A stretch of DNA of 64,000 bases from Oceanobacillus sp. FSL K6-2867 (lineage in GTDB: Bacteria; Bacillota; Bacilli; Bacillales; Amphibacillaceae). The stretch spans positions 2,232,001 through 2,296,000 of the forward strand of contig NZ_CP150144.1 of NCBI RefSeq assembly GCF_037963145.1, in the 5' to 3' direction. Both the position numbers and the translations under genes were made by a program. The notes under the pieces are model-generated. The model did not search any database. It worked only from the letters and a program-made list of their open reading frames with translations, and was not told where the DNA came from. Each line of letters opens with the position of its first letter. Within the stretch, counting starts at the first letter, position 1. Of this stretch, positions 18,620 through 27,809 are shown piece by piece.

Positions 18620-20743
18620 ATGGCACACAAACAACTAGAACTGGAAGTAAGAAACAAACAGCTTATTGAAGAAGATGGTTTCACATTCAAGGATTTAAAT
18701 AACAATGGAAATCTTGACCCTTACGAGGATTGGCGATTAAGTCCGGAAGAACGGGCAAGAAATCTAGTTTCCTTAATGAATATCGATGAAAAAATTGGGA
18801 TGATGCTGATTAACACGCGCAGGATGGGTCTTTATCAAGAGGATAAGAGTAAAACAAGCCATAACGGTGTGTTAGATGAAGCGATTGTGGAAAAGGGAGA
18901 AAGTATCTTTGCTACCAGCAAAGTATATGGAACGACCCATACAATAGAGAATAGACATTTACGCCATTTCATTTTACGCGATAATTTCAGTCCGGGAGAA
19001 ACAGCGGAATGGATTAATACAATGAATGAAGTAGCAGAGGGAACACGATTAGGTATTCCAGTCATCGTTGCTTCCAATTCAAGAAATGAAAATGGGGAAT
19101 CTATCTTTGGCATGAATGATGCAATTGGTATCTTTTCCACATGGCCAGGCACATTGGGACTTGCAGCAGCAGCGATGGGCGATATTAAAAAGGGCGGGGA
19201 TGCCTCGATCATCAGTGAATTTTCCAAAATTGCCCAAACGGAATGGAATGCAACCGGTTTAAGAAAAGGGTATATGTATATGGCGGATGTTGTCACAGAT
19301 CCGAGATGGCAGCGAACGTATGGTACATTCGGTGAGGATCCAGAATTTATTGCAGACGCAATTGGCCGGATTATTGAAGCATTTCAAGGGAAAACGTTAG
19401 GTAAAAACAGCATAGCGATGACAACAAAGCATTTCCCTGGTGGAGGACCAAGGGAAAATGGCTTTGACCCGCATTATAAAGAAGGAAAATGGAATCTTTA
19501 TCCTACTCCAGGAAGTTTAGAAAAATATCATCTGCCACCGTTTCGAGCAGCTGTCGAACATGGAACGTCTTCCATCATGCCTTATTACTCGATCCCAAGC
19601 ATCAAGAAGAGTGTGGTTCAGGAATTTGAAGGCGAAGATATTCCTTTCGAAGAGGTTGGGTTTGCATTTAATCAATATTTCATTGAATATATGCTTCGCA
19701 AAAAGCTTGGCTTCAAAGGCTATATTAACAGTGACAGCGGTATCGTTAACAATATGAGCTGGGGCGTTGAAAGTCTAAGTATTGCCGAGCGTTTTGCGAA
19801 AGCTGTGAATGCAGGAACAGATATCATTGCAGATACAAATGATATTGAAAACCTGAAAAAAGCAGTAGATCAAGGCTGGATCAGTGAAAAGCGGATCAAT
19901 GAAGCAAATGAAAGACTGTTTACCGAAATGTTTGCGTTAGGTCTGTTTGATGACCGTACGTACAATTCACCAGAAAATGCGGATGAAGTAGTCAATACTC
20001 CGGCACATTGGGATGCAGCCTATGAAGCACATAAAAAATCAGTTACCGTTTTGAAAAATTCAAAAGAAACGTTGCCATTAACTGCGGACAAACTGGAAGG
20101 TAAAAAAGTGTATATGAAAGCTTATCATAAGGACACAGAACATGCAGCGACGTATACGGAGCAGGCATTGGCGGATGCGAAGGAATTAGGTCAATTTGAG
20201 TTAACCGATGCGTATGAAGAAGCGGATATCGCAATCTTGTTCCTGCAGCCGAAATCGGGCACTTATTTTAATGCAACACCAGGATTGCTGGAACTCGGTT
20301 TATGTGAAAATAAATCCTTAAAAGCGTTGGACGGTGCTCCATATGAAGAAACTACTTTAAGCGAAATCGAGCATTTAAATAAAGTGGCAGAGAACATCCG
20401 CAGCCGCGGCGGAAAAGTCATTATCAGTGTAAATGTGATCTTGCCATGGATTCTTGGAAATGTAGAACCATTGGCAGATGCCCTGGTTGCCGGGTACGAT
20501 ACATTCTTCAAAGCACAGCTTGAAATTATGGCTGGAAACGAACAGCCAACAGGTGTCTTACCGTTGACATTACCAGCAAGTGAAGAAGTGATTGCCGTCG
20601 ATGAAGAAGGTAATTGTGCATCAAGGAATGACGTTCCTGGCTATGACAAAGATAAATATATGCCAGAGGGAATCAGCTATGCGTATAAAGACAGCGACGA
20701 AAATGTTTATAGGCTAGGACATGGTTTACAGTATAATGGATGA
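18620..20743 (+). CDS. Glycoside hydrolase family 3 beta-glycosidase, cytoplasmic
   Basis: 707 residues with no signal peptide, so intracellular. The GH3 (alpha/beta)8 domain covers about 60-440. KHFPGGGPRENG is the conserved substrate-binding stretch, and the nucleophile Asp lies in GFKGYINSDSGIV. A second alpha/beta sandwich domain follows (SVTVLKNSKETLPL onward). ATG 18620 follows GAGAGGAAG. It lies 87 bases after the EIICA gene and shares its presumed AraC control. GH3 enzymes act on non-phosphorylated glycosides, unlike the GH1/GH4 phospho-glycosidases normal for PTS loci. This agrees with a transporter that has lost its phosphorylation sites. Exact sugar unknown; beta-glucoside, beta-xyloside or N-acetylglucosaminide are all possible. 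Confidence 0.9.
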   Translation: MAHKQLELEVRNKQLIEEDGFTFKDLNNNGNLDPYEDWRLSPEERARNLVSLMNIDEKIGMMLINTRRMGLYQEDKSKTSHNGVLDEAIVEKGESIFATSKVYGTTHTIENRHLRHFILRDNFSPGETAEWINTMNEVAEGTRLGIPVIVASNSRNENGESIFGMNDAIGIFSTWPGTLGLAAAAMGDIKKGGDASIISEFSKIAQTEWNATGLRKGYMYMADVVTDPRWQRTYGTFGEDPEFIADAIGRIIEAFQGKTLGKNSIAMTTKHFPGGGPRENGFDPHYKEGKWNLYPTPGSLEKYHLPPFRAAVEHGTSSIMPYYSIPSIKKSVVQEFEGEDIPFEEVGFAFNQYFIEYMLRKKLGFKGYINSDSGIVNNMSWGVESLSIAERFAKAVNAGTDIIADTNDIENLKKAVDQGWISEKRINEANERLFTEMFALGLFDDRTYNSPENADEVVNTPAHWDAAYEAHKKSVTVLKNSKETLPLTADKLEGKKVYMKAYHKDTEHAATYTEQALADAKELGQFELTDAYEEADIAILFLQPKSGTYFNATPGLLELGLCENKSLKALDGAPYEETTLSEIEHLNKVAENIRSRGGKVIISVNVILPWILGNVEPLADALVAGYDTFFKAQLEIMAGNEQPTGVLPLTLPASEEVIAVDEEGNCASRNDVPGYDKDKYMPEGISYAYKDSDENVYRLGHGLQYNG

Positions 20744-20810
20744 GGTGAATGAGGGGATTTAACTGGTATCAGTCCTCTACCTGAAGATAATGTTTCCATT
20801 AAATACAGCA

Positions 20811-20852
20811 AGAGTAATCGTCATCACTTACCTGAGACGATTACTCTTTTTT
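20811..20852 (+). terminator. Intrinsic terminator after the GH3 gene
   Basis: AGAGTAATCGTC and GACGATTACTCT form a perfect 12-bp stem with a 13-base loop, followed by six Ts. It lies 29 bases before the end of the convergent DsbA-like gene and can serve both strands. Confidence 0.85.
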
Positions 20853-20881
20853 GCTGCTTTTAAATTTAAATATTAACTATC

Positions 20882-21397
20882 TTAAGCTAATGCTTTTTCA
20901 ACTTCATCCTTTAATTGCTGAGCATCTATTTCAACAGGATATTGAAATTCCTTGTCGTTAATGAAAACAGTCGGTACCATTTTCACTTGACGTTTAATTG
21001 CTTCCGCTGTGATCTTTAAGCTTAAGTCAATCGTATTAGGCTCTTCTTTTAATCCGTACTGTTCCGTTAACATTTTTTTAATGGAGTCGCTGTCAGACTC
21101 ACTCCATTGGCTTTGGTTCTCGAATAGTTCCTTCATTATCTCATAAATACGTTGTGGATCATTATAGTCAAAAAATAGATTTACTAACGTACCATATAAC
21201 AGCATTTCCCGTGGCTTGTCATAATGTTTAATGACATATTGCACTTGGCCATTTTCAATATAAGGTGCTAAACTTTGATCTGCTGCTTCGAAAAATGTTG
21301 CACAGTAAGGGCATGCCAGGTTTAAAAATACTTCAACTTTTACAGGTGCTTCTAGATTACCATAGCTTAGAAATGCGTTTTCAACGAACTTTGTCAT
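20882..21397 (-). CDS. DsbA/FrnE-like thioredoxin-fold protein (CPYC)
   Basis: 171 residues. A thioredoxin fold with active-site CPYC (C29, C32), a helical insertion, and the cis-Pro loop MVPTVFIND near residue 142. There is no signal peptide or lipobox, so it should act in the cytoplasm as a dithiol reductase or isomerase. ATG 21397 follows GGGGGAAT. It starts 16 bases after the Ssu binding-protein gene and is the last gene of that operon. A redox protein attached to a sulfur-source transporter is plausible, for example in sulfur assimilation or protection of thiols, but its partner is unknown. Confidence 0.82.
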   Translation of the reverse strand: MTKFVENAFLSYGNLEAPVKVEVFLNLACPYCATFFEAADQSLAPYIENGQVQYVIKHYDKPREMLLYGTLVNLFFDYNDPQRIYEIMKELFENQSQWSESDSDSIKKMLTEQYGLKEEPNTIDLSLKITAEAIKRQVKMVPTVFINDKEFQYPVEIDAQQLKDEVEKALA

Positions 21398-21413
21398 GTG
21401 GATTCCCCCAATA

Positions 21414-22409
21414 TTATTTTAAGTTACTTGGAATAAGCGCTTCATCAATGTTAACGGCTTCTTCAATACTGATTTCAGATTCAAGCAGTTCTGCTGCAAA
21501 GAATGTATCTGCTAATTGCTGCTGACTAGTAATAATTTCTTCATCGATCTTTTCGACGCCGAATGTACGACGATCATTTGCTTGTTGAAGTGGAGCAGTG
21601 TCCAGACCTAATTCAGTGGCTAAGATTTCGGCAACTTCTGTTTTATTTTCATTGGCCCATTGATCAGCATTTTGCAACTCTTCCAAGATTATTTTTACAA
21701 CTTCTGGTTTGTTGGATAAAAATTCTTCAGTTCCAAAATAGAATGTACGGTTTTCAGTTAAACCTGTACCATTCAGAATTGTACGTGTTTCAACTGTGTT
21801 CTCTACGATTGCCAAGTATGGATCCCATGTGCCGTAGACATCAAACTCGTCTTTCGTAAACGCTGCTAAACCTTCTGCAGCATCCTTATAAAACTTAATA
21901 TCTACTTCATCTAAGGAAATACCCGCTTCTTCTAATGCTACTAATAATAAATAGTGTTGGTTACCACCTCTCGTTACCCCAATTTTTTTTCCTTTAAAAT
22001 CCTCTACGGTTTCAATATCTGAGTCTGCTTTGGTAACCAATGCCACACCCTCCGGATAGGGTGCTTCAGAAGCGAGGTAGTTTAACTGGTGACCGCCAGA
22101 TTGCATGAATACTGCGTTACCATCTGATGCATGGCCAAAATCAATATTATTCGTGTTTAGTGCCTCTAACAATACGGTTCCAGTAGTAAATACCTTCCAT
22201 TCAATCGTATAGCCAGCTTCATTTAATGCTTCATCTAAATTACCATGCTCCTTTAAAATATTGATGGTATTACCCTTTTGATAGCCAATCGTAATGACTT
22301 CATTTTCACTATTACCGCTATTTGTTGCGTCTGCGTTTGAATCACCACCACTGCTGCAGGCAGCTAATACAAATAGCGCTATTACTAAAAGTAATATTGT
22401 CTTTTTCAT
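21414..22409 (-). CDS. ssuA: Aliphatic sulfonate-type ABC transporter binding lipoprotein
   Basis: 331 residues; signal peptide with lipobox LAAC (Cys near residue 18) and a Ser/Gly/Asn-rich tether. The NMT1/SsuA-type fold is shown by ITIGYQKGNTINILKEHG, the TTGTVLLEALNTNNIDFGHAS domain and the hinge segment GKKIGVTRGG. It lies outside the membrane and delivers the substrate to SsuC. ATG 22409 follows TAGGGGGAT. SsuA, taurine and nitrate-type binding proteins are close relatives, so the sulfonate assignment rests on the gene set and the upstream promoter. Confidence 0.85.
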   Translation of the reverse strand: MKKTILLLVIALFVLAACSSGGDSNADATNSGNSENEVITIGYQKGNTINILKEHGNLDEALNEAGYTIEWKVFTTGTVLLEALNTNNIDFGHASDGNAVFMQSGGHQLNYLASEAPYPEGVALVTKADSDIETVEDFKGKKIGVTRGGNQHYLLLVALEEAGISLDEVDIKFYKDAAEGLAAFTKDEFDVYGTWDPYLAIVENTVETRTILNGTGLTENRTFYFGTEEFLSNKPEVVKIILEELQNADQWANENKTEVAEILATELGLDTAPLQQANDRRTFGVEKIDEEIITSQQQLADTFFAAELLESEISIEEAVNIDEALIPSNLK

Positions 22410-22411
22410 GC

Positions 22412-23107
22412 TTATCCCCCTAAAATTTGATTGAGTATTTTTTTCTCATAGCAGGTAAATTTTTCATTGCGTTCGCGAGGTCTTGGTAAATCAATTTCTT
22501 GATCTAATTGGATAACCCCTTTGTCAATGACGATGACACGATCGGCTAGATGTACTGCTTCTGTTACGTCGTGGGTAACAAGAAGGGAAGTGAATTGCTG
22601 CTGCTCCCATAGTCCTTCTATTAATTTCTGCATTTCCATACGCGTCAGTGCATCAAGTGCACCGAGCGGTTCGTCAAATAATAAAATATCAGGATTGCTT
22701 GCTAATGCACGAGCAAGAGCAATACGTTGTTTTTGTCCGCCTGATAATTGATCAGGCCAATCACTTTGCTTATCAATCAGTCCTACTTTTTCAAGTGATT
22801 CTTTTGCTGCCGTTTGATTAACCGATCCAAGAGCAATATTATTTAAATTATTTTTCCACGGAAGGAGGCGATCATCTTGAAACATAATACGAATTTTCGG
22901 CTTCTTGTTTTCCCCGCTTGTAAACAATAATGTCCCTTTTGTGACCTCTTCTAATTTGGCGATAATGCGTAAGAGTGTACTTTTTCCACAGCCACTGCGC
23001 CCAACAATAGCGGTAAAACTTCCTTGTTCAATCGATAAGTCGATGCCATGCAATACTTCATTATCGCCATAGCTTTTACTTACATCTTTCAGTTCAATAT
23101 TAAACAT
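22412..23107 (-). CDS. ssuB: Sulfonate ABC transporter ATPase
   Basis: 231 residues. Walker A GRSGCGKST, signature LSGGQKQR, Walker B ILLFDEPLGALD and H-loop VTHDVTEA are all present. I prefer ATG 23107 to the GTG one codon earlier because the GAGG ribosome site is then 7 bases away. The gene ends two bases before the ssuA start, so the operon is tightly packed (ssuC, ssuB, ssuA, dsbA-like). Confidence 0.92.
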   Translation of the reverse strand: MFNIELKDVSKSYGDNEVLHGIDLSIEQGSFTAIVGRSGCGKSTLLRIIAKLEEVTKGTLLFTSGENKKPKIRIMFQDDRLLPWKNNLNNIALGSVNQTAAKESLEKVGLIDKQSDWPDQLSGGQKQRIALARALASNPDILLFDEPLGALDALTRMEMQKLIEGLWEQQQFTSLLVTHDVTEAVHLADRVIVIDKGVIQLDQEIDLPRPRERNEKFTCYEKKILNQILGG

Positions 23108-23137
23108 CACATCACCTCAATCTGATTCCAATTGCTA

Positions 23138-23926
23138 CTATTTGTTGAAGGCAGCGTTCCATTTTAATAATCGTTGTTCAAACAACTTGGCAATAACATC
23201 CGATAACTTACCTAAGATGGCGTAAAGCACAATCGTTAGAACTACAATATCCATTTGCATAAATTCACGGGCACTCGTTGCCATAAAGCCGATCCCTGAA
23301 TCTGCGCCAATTGTTTCTGCAACAATTAATGACATCCACATAACTCCAAGCGCATAGCGAATACCGACTAAAATCGAAGGTAAGGAGCCCGGAAGGATAA
23401 TGTTCGTAAATAAATTCCATTTTGATAACCCATAAACAGAACCCATCTCAATTAACCTGCGATCAACATTTTTAATACCATTAAATGTATTTATGTAAAT
23501 TGGAAACATTACTCCTACTGCAACTAAAAATACTTTTGCGCTTTCGCCAATTCCGAACCATAAAATGACGAGAGGAATTAACGCCAAATGGGGAATTGTA
23601 CGAACCATTTGAATGGTCGTATCGGTCAGTTTTTCGGAAAATAAAATAGTACCGTTAAAAAGTCCGAGAACAAAGCCAATTATTCCTCCGATGAAAAAAC
23701 CGATTAGAGCGCGTTGTGTACTAATAAAAACGTGTTCCTGCAATTCCCCCGTGTTAAATAATCGAATTGCTGCTTGTACCACTTCCAGCGGAGTAGGCAG
23801 CAGTGTGGAAGTAATAATTTGGTATTGACCGAGGACTTGCCAAAGCACAATAAAAACGATCGGCAGCACCCACGGGAAGAGCTGATTGTTATACCAGCCT
23901 GTAGTCCTTTTCAATTTCTCACCCAC
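23138..23926 (-). CDS. ssuC: Sulfonate ABC transporter permease
   Basis: 262 residues with about six membrane helices and the EAA loop (RRLIEMGSVYGLSKWNLF followed by ILPGSLPSI). The only sensible start is GTG 23926, which has almost no Shine-Dalgarno match upstream and a predicted leader of under 30 bases, so initiation may be weak. First gene of the ssuCBA-dsbA-like operon. The family includes SsuC, TauC and nitrate permeases. Confidence 0.88.
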   Translation of the reverse strand: MGEKLKRTTGWYNNQLFPWVLPIVFIVLWQVLGQYQIITSTLLPTPLEVVQAAIRLFNTGELQEHVFISTQRALIGFFIGGIIGFVLGLFNGTILFSEKLTDTTIQMVRTIPHLALIPLVILWFGIGESAKVFLVAVGVMFPIYINTFNGIKNVDRRLIEMGSVYGLSKWNLFTNIILPGSLPSILVGIRYALGVMWMSLIVAETIGADSGIGFMATSAREFMQMDIVVLTIVLYAILGKLSDVIAKLFEQRLLKWNAAFNK

Positions 23927-23959
23927 TTCAAAAAACTCTAAATTTACATTTTGTTTAAA

Positions 23960-23988
23960 TTATAATAATTCCTACCTGTTTTGTAAAG
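23960..23988 (-). promoter_or_regulatory. ssu promoter overlapped by a CymR-like box
   Basis: On the minus strand, TTTACA (23983-23988), a 17-base spacer and TATAAT (23960-23965) form a near-ideal SigA promoter. Between and across the -10 lies TAGGAATTATTATAA, close to the GGAATT-containing sites bound by CymR, the cysteine-responsive repressor of sulfur genes in Bacillus and Staphylococcus. This supports control by sulfur supply. Confidence 0.6.
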
Positions 23989-24208
23989 ATTATATTACTG
24001 TTATTTCAGAATATTTCCCTTAAGAACTTTTTAAAAAAGAGATATTATTACTTTTTTACTGATTAGAAAATGCTTTTCTATACATATTTAATTAGCTTAC
24101 AGCACAATAAAGTAGCTTTTACTCCAAAGACATTTAAAAATTTTTACAAAAGATTTATAATTATGGATAAGGAGAAGTTTTTTAGTTTGATTTCATTATT
24201 TTGTTTTG

Positions 24209-24326
24209 GCAAATAAGAAAGTATAAAACCTTCTTATTTGCATAAGTGCAACTATGGCAATCGCTCAGGAGGCTTGCACTCCAAAGTATAAGGGTTTCTA
24301 AGAAAGCGAAGTTCGCCTTCTAAGAA
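24209..24326. repeat. Three stacked inverted repeats upstream of mqo
   Basis: The 453-base space between ssuC and mqo holds no gene. Its right half has three stems in a row: GCAAATAAGAA / TTCTTATTTGC (24209-24219 and 24231-24241, perfect); AGTGCAA / TTGCACT (24245-24251 and 24274-24280); and a 31-base near-palindrome TTCTAAGAAAGCGAA g TTCGCCTTCTAAGAA (24296-24326). AAAGTATAA recurs twice. It may be a structured mqo leader or a small dispersed element. Confidence 0.55.
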
Positions 24327-24379
24327 TCTCTTTAAAGAATGCCAAGTTTTCTAAAAATTCAGGGGATAGGAAGGATAAC

Positions 24380-25888
24380 ATGAGTAACAACTATACACAA
24401 ACAGACGTTATCTTAATTGGCGCCGGAATAATGAGTGCTACATTAGGATCACTATTGAAAGAAGTAACGCCCGAATGGGAAATCAGAGTTTTTGAGAAGC
24501 TTTCAAAGGCTGGAGAGGAAAGCTCAAATGAGTGGAATAATGCGGGGACAGGACATTCTGCGCTATGCGAACTTAACTATACTGTTGAAAAACCAGACGG
24601 ATCGTTAGATATTAGTAAAGCTATAAAAATTAATGAACAGTTTCAGCTTTCCAGACAGTTCTGGTCATACTTGGTTGATTCCAAGCTAATCGGTAACCCA
24701 GAAGACTTTATTAAAGCGCTGCCACATATGAGTTTAGTGCAAGGGGAAAGCAATGTGGATTTCCTGAAAAAACGCTTTAACATGCTGTCAGCTAATCCAT
24801 TATTCCAGGGGATGGAATTTTCCGATGATGTGGAGCAGTTAAAAGAATGGATGCCACTTATCATGAATGGCCGTACATCAGATGAACCAATCGCTGCAAC
24901 CAAGATTGATTCTGGGACAGATGTGAACTTCGGTGCTTTAACACGCGTCTTGTTTGAACACTTAGAGAGCGTAAATGTTGATGTGAACTATCAGCACAAT
25001 GTAAAAGATATTAAACGTAATAATGAGGGATTATGGGAAGTAAAAGTCTATGATCAGGAGAATGGAAAAATCGAATACCATACCGCGAAGTTTGTCTTTA
25101 TTGGTGGTGGAGGAGGAAGTCTGCCTTTATTGCAAAAAACAGGTATTCCAGAATCAAAGCACATTGGCGGCTTCCCTGTAAGCGGACTATTTATGGTATG
25201 TAATAATCCGGAAGTGATTGAACAGCATCATGCTAAAGTTTACGGAAAAGCTAAAGTAGGTGCTCCACCGATGTCTGTTCCACATCTGGATACACGTTTT
25301 ATCGAAGGAAAAAAATCATTGCTGTTTGGACCTTTTGCAGGCTTTACACCAAAGTTTTTAAAAACTGGTTCATTGCTTGATCTGATAACTTCGGTGAAAT
25401 CTGATAATCTCTTAACATTGTTGTCAGCAGGTGTTAAAGAATTACCGTTAACAAAATACCTCATGCAGCAAGTTGTTTTGTCTAATGAGAAGCGGATGGA
25501 AGAGTTGCGGGAGTTTATTCCAAATGCACAAAGCAAAGATTGGGATATTGTCATAGCAGGTCAGCGTGTGCAAGTAATTGAAGATACAGAAGATGGCGGT
25601 AAAGGAACACTTAAGTTTGGTACAGAAGTGGTGTGTGGAGCAGATGGGTCTGTAGCAGCGCTTCTAGGTGCATCTCCAGGGGCTTCGACAGCCGTTCATG
25701 TGATGCTCAACGTAATGGAAAGGTGCTTCCCTGAACAAATGAAAGAATGGGAGCCGAAAATTAAAGAAATGGTTCCATCTTATGGAATAGCGCTTTCTGA
25801 AAATCCAGCACTTTACAGAGAAATTGAAGCAACCATCCAGGAAACACTTGGATTAAGCGAAATAAAATCTGTTTTGGCTCATGCCTAA
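24380..25888 (+). CDS. mqo: Malate:quinone oxidoreductase
   Basis: 502 residues, the normal length. FAD-dependent membrane-associated enzyme that oxidises malate to oxaloacetate and passes electrons to quinone. The N-terminal FAD motif is [14 protein letters not shown]. The family stretch [20 protein letters not shown] follows, with [21 protein letters not shown] in the middle and [12 protein letters not shown] near the C-terminus. ATG 24380 follows GGGGATAGGAAGG. It stands alone between its structured leader and a strong terminator. Confidence 0.96.
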   Translation: MSNNYTQTDVILIGAGIMSATLGSLLKEVTPEWEIRVFEKLSKAGEESSNEWNNAGTGHSALCELNYTVEKPDGSLDISKAIKINEQFQLSRQFWSYLVDSKLIGNPEDFIKALPHMSLVQGESNVDFLKKRFNMLSANPLFQGMEFSDDVEQLKEWMPLIMNGRTSDEPIAATKIDSGTDVNFGALTRVLFEHLESVNVDVNYQHNVKDIKRNNEGLWEVKVYDQENGKIEYHTAKFVFIGGGGGSLPLLQKTGIPESKHIGGFPVSGLFMVCNNPEVIEQHHAKVYGKAKVGAPPMSVPHLDTRFIEGKKSLLFGPFAGFTPKFLKTGSLLDLITSVKSDNLLTLLSAGVKELPLTKYLMQQVVLSNEKRMEELREFIPNAQSKDWDIVIAGQRVQVIEDTEDGGKGTLKFGTEVVCGADGSVAALLGASPGASTAVHVMLNVMERCFPEQMKEWEPKIKEMVPSYGIALSENPALYREIEATIQETLGLSEIKSVLAHA

Positions 25889-25951
25889 GGATGTAATCTT
25901 TCATTACGGAACTTAGAAACCTTTGATTTATCGATAGAAATTAATGACGAA

Positions 25952-25987
25952 GACCCCAAAAATGAGGTTGAATTTTTGGGGTCATTT
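25952..25987 (+). terminator. mqo terminator
   Basis: GACCCCAAAAAT and ATTTTTGGGGTC form a perfect 12-bp stem with an 8-base loop, followed by ATTTAAATTA. It lies 64 bases past the mqo stop. Confidence 0.8.
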
Positions 25988-26159
25988 AAATTATTACTTA
26001 TTTATATTTCAACTATGTATCTATCAAATGTCATTTTTACCGGAACAATTGTATTTAAAGCTTCTATCTTTACATATATATTTCAATTCTATTAAAGCCT
26101 ACTGAAGAAATACCTTGCTATGCGTATTCTATATTAAATACACATAGGAGGTCATTACT

Positions 26160-26675
26160 ATCAAATACTTAACACTAATCACACTAGTAACTTTAGGTTT
26201 AATTTTATTTACAAGCGAAGTACATGCAAGCAGCCAGTATACGGTGCAATCAGGAGATATTTTATCTGAAATTTCAATGAATCATAATGTAAGTGTAGAT
26301 TCATTGCTTGAATTTAACGAGTTCCTTGCAGACCCAGATATTATTTATGCCGGTCAGACCATTACCATACCAGATGCAGAGGGAGAAACATTTACAGTAA
26401 CTGCTTATACTGCAGGCTATGAATCTACTGGAAAAGAACCTGGGGATCCAGCATATGGTGTTACAGCATCAGGTACGGAGGTACAGGAAGGGCAAACAGT
26501 AGCCTGTCCGGAATCATTAGCATTCGGGACAAAATTGTATATTCCTTATTTCGATAAAACATTTACTTGTGAAGATAGAGGAAGTGCAGTTACAGAAGGT
26601 CGATTGGATGTATATATGGAAGATTTAGATGAAGCATTAGAGTTTGGCGTTAAAGATTTACAAGTGCAATATTAG
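26160..26675 (+). CDS. Secreted LysM-3D domain cell-wall protein with apparent ATC start
   Basis: 171 residues if translation begins at ATC 26160. The ribosome site AGGAGG (26146-26151) is 8 bases before it, and the frame then encodes a signal peptide (IKYLTLITLVTLGLILFTSEVHA). An in-frame TAG at 26145 blocks longer forms, and the first canonical start (GTG 26244) would delete the signal peptide and cut into the LysM domain. Residues about 30-75 are LysM (YTVQSGDILSEIS), binding peptidoglycan. The rest is a 3D domain (FTVTAYTAG, CEDRGSAVTEGRLDVYM) as in YocH/YuiC-type lytic enzymes. Either a rare start codon or a start-mutated gene. Confidence 0.75.
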   Translation: MKYLTLITLVTLGLILFTSEVHASSQYTVQSGDILSEISMNHNVSVDSLLEFNEFLADPDIIYAGQTITIPDAEGETFTVTAYTAGYESTGKEPGDPAYGVTASGTEVQEGQTVACPESLAFGTKLYIPYFDKTFTCEDRGSAVTEGRLDVYMEDLDEALEFGVKDLQVQY

Positions 26676-26964
26676 GGTCATTGTTGAGAGTAAATAGTGT
26701 TTTATTTTCTGAGTAAATAAAGAATATGAAGTGAAAAGCATTTCCTTGAAATGCCCATATCAGAAAAATGGTAAGTTAACAATCAAAGATCTTGGAATAA
26801 GATCGAAATTAGAACTTACATATTTCAATGTTGGAAATCTTTTCCCTTCTTTTGCCAACTATAAACTTCAAATCTTAATCATATTTTATCATGAATAAAC
26901 TGCACATCCAATTGATAATTTTGTCTAACAATTGGGGGTGCAGTTCAAACCTATCCCTGTGTTC
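26676..26964. terminator. Intergenic stretch with terminator hairpin at 26899-26944
   Basis: CTGCAC-TCCAATTG and CAATTGGGGGTGCAG pair in a long stem just past the end of the minus-strand racemase gene, followed on that strand by a T-rich tract. The rest (26676-26898) shows no gene. Confidence 0.55.
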
Positions 26965-27672
26965 CTAATCGCCAAAAATGCAGTTAACAATCTTATTGAC
27001 ATGAATGTCTGTTGTATTTAAGGAAAAGATATTTAAATCCTTGTTTTTAATTAAAAGTGGAAGTTCTGTACAACCCAATATGATACCTTGTATATCCTCT
27101 CTTCTTACCATTTCATTGATGATATTTAAAAATTGATTTTTAGTTTCCGTATTCACAATGCCATTTTGTAATTCTTCAACGATTTTTCTATGAATGTATT
27201 CTTGTTCAGATTGATTAGGTACAAATATCTCCTTTTTAACAGAAATAAAAGGATTTTTGAAAAAGTCATTTTCCATTGTAAATATAGTACCTAAAAGACC
27301 GACTCTCTTTATATCGAACTCTTGTGCCTTCAAACATGTCTCCTCTATGATGCTTATCAAGGGCACTTGGACTTGTTGTTGAACTTCTTTAAAAACAATA
27401 TGTGGAGTATTTCCTGAAAACACTACAAAGTCGGACCCGATACGTTCTAACTTTTTAACAGCGTCAGTTAAGTATTGAATTAGCTTTTGTGTTTGATTAT
27501 TCATAAGGAGATCAAACATTTTATACATATTAATACAATTAATAAAAAGTTCTGGCAGGTCTTCTTTAGTGCCTATCTTTTCTTGGTATTTAGTAACTAT
27601 TGATTGATAGTAATCTACTGTCGATTCGGGACCTGTACCACCAATGATTCCAACCTTTTTCAAACTATCCAC
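26965..27672 (-). CDS. Aspartate/glutamate racemase-family protein lacking the first catalytic Cys
   Basis: 235 residues with the N-terminal KVGIIGGTGPEST motif of the aspartate racemase fold. Racemases of this family use two cysteines, one in xCNTxH and one in GCTE. Here the first is Gly87 (FSGNTPH) and only C201 (ILGCTELP) remains. Two-base racemisation is therefore unlikely. The protein may act on one enantiomer, catalyse another proton transfer such as isomerisation or decarboxylation, or bind ligand only. It ends the cluster with the aminotransferase and aspartase genes, so the substrate is probably aspartate or a derivative. No good Shine-Dalgarno beyond a weak GAGG is seen before ATG 27672. 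Confidence 0.82.
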   Translation of the reverse strand: MDSLKKVGIIGGTGPESTVDYYQSIVTKYQEKIGTKEDLPELFINCINMYKMFDLLMNNQTQKLIQYLTDAVKKLERIGSDFVVFSGNTPHIVFKEVQQQVQVPLISIIEETCLKAQEFDIKRVGLLGTIFTMENDFFKNPFISVKKEIFVPNQSEQEYIHRKIVEELQNGIVNTETKNQFLNIINEMVRREDIQGIILGCTELPLLIKNKDLNIFSLNTTDIHVNKIVNCIFGD

Positions 27673-27750
27673 CTCAATTATAGTTTTATATATTTACACA
27701 TTTATCTTTTCCTGGAGTGGAAAATGTAGGACACAGAGAAGTTGAACAGA

Positions 27751-27772
27751 CCAAACAGTGACTACTGTTTGG
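27751..27772. terminator. Hairpin between aminotransferase and racemase genes
   Basis: CCAAACAGT / ACTGTTTGG is a perfect 9-bp stem with a 4-base loop. It has no strong U-run on the minus strand, so it may partially terminate, or act as a processing stem that lowers racemase expression. Confidence 0.4.
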
Positions 27773-27809
27773 CCTTTAGCAGCATCATTTAGGCATGGTA
27801 GATCGACTA

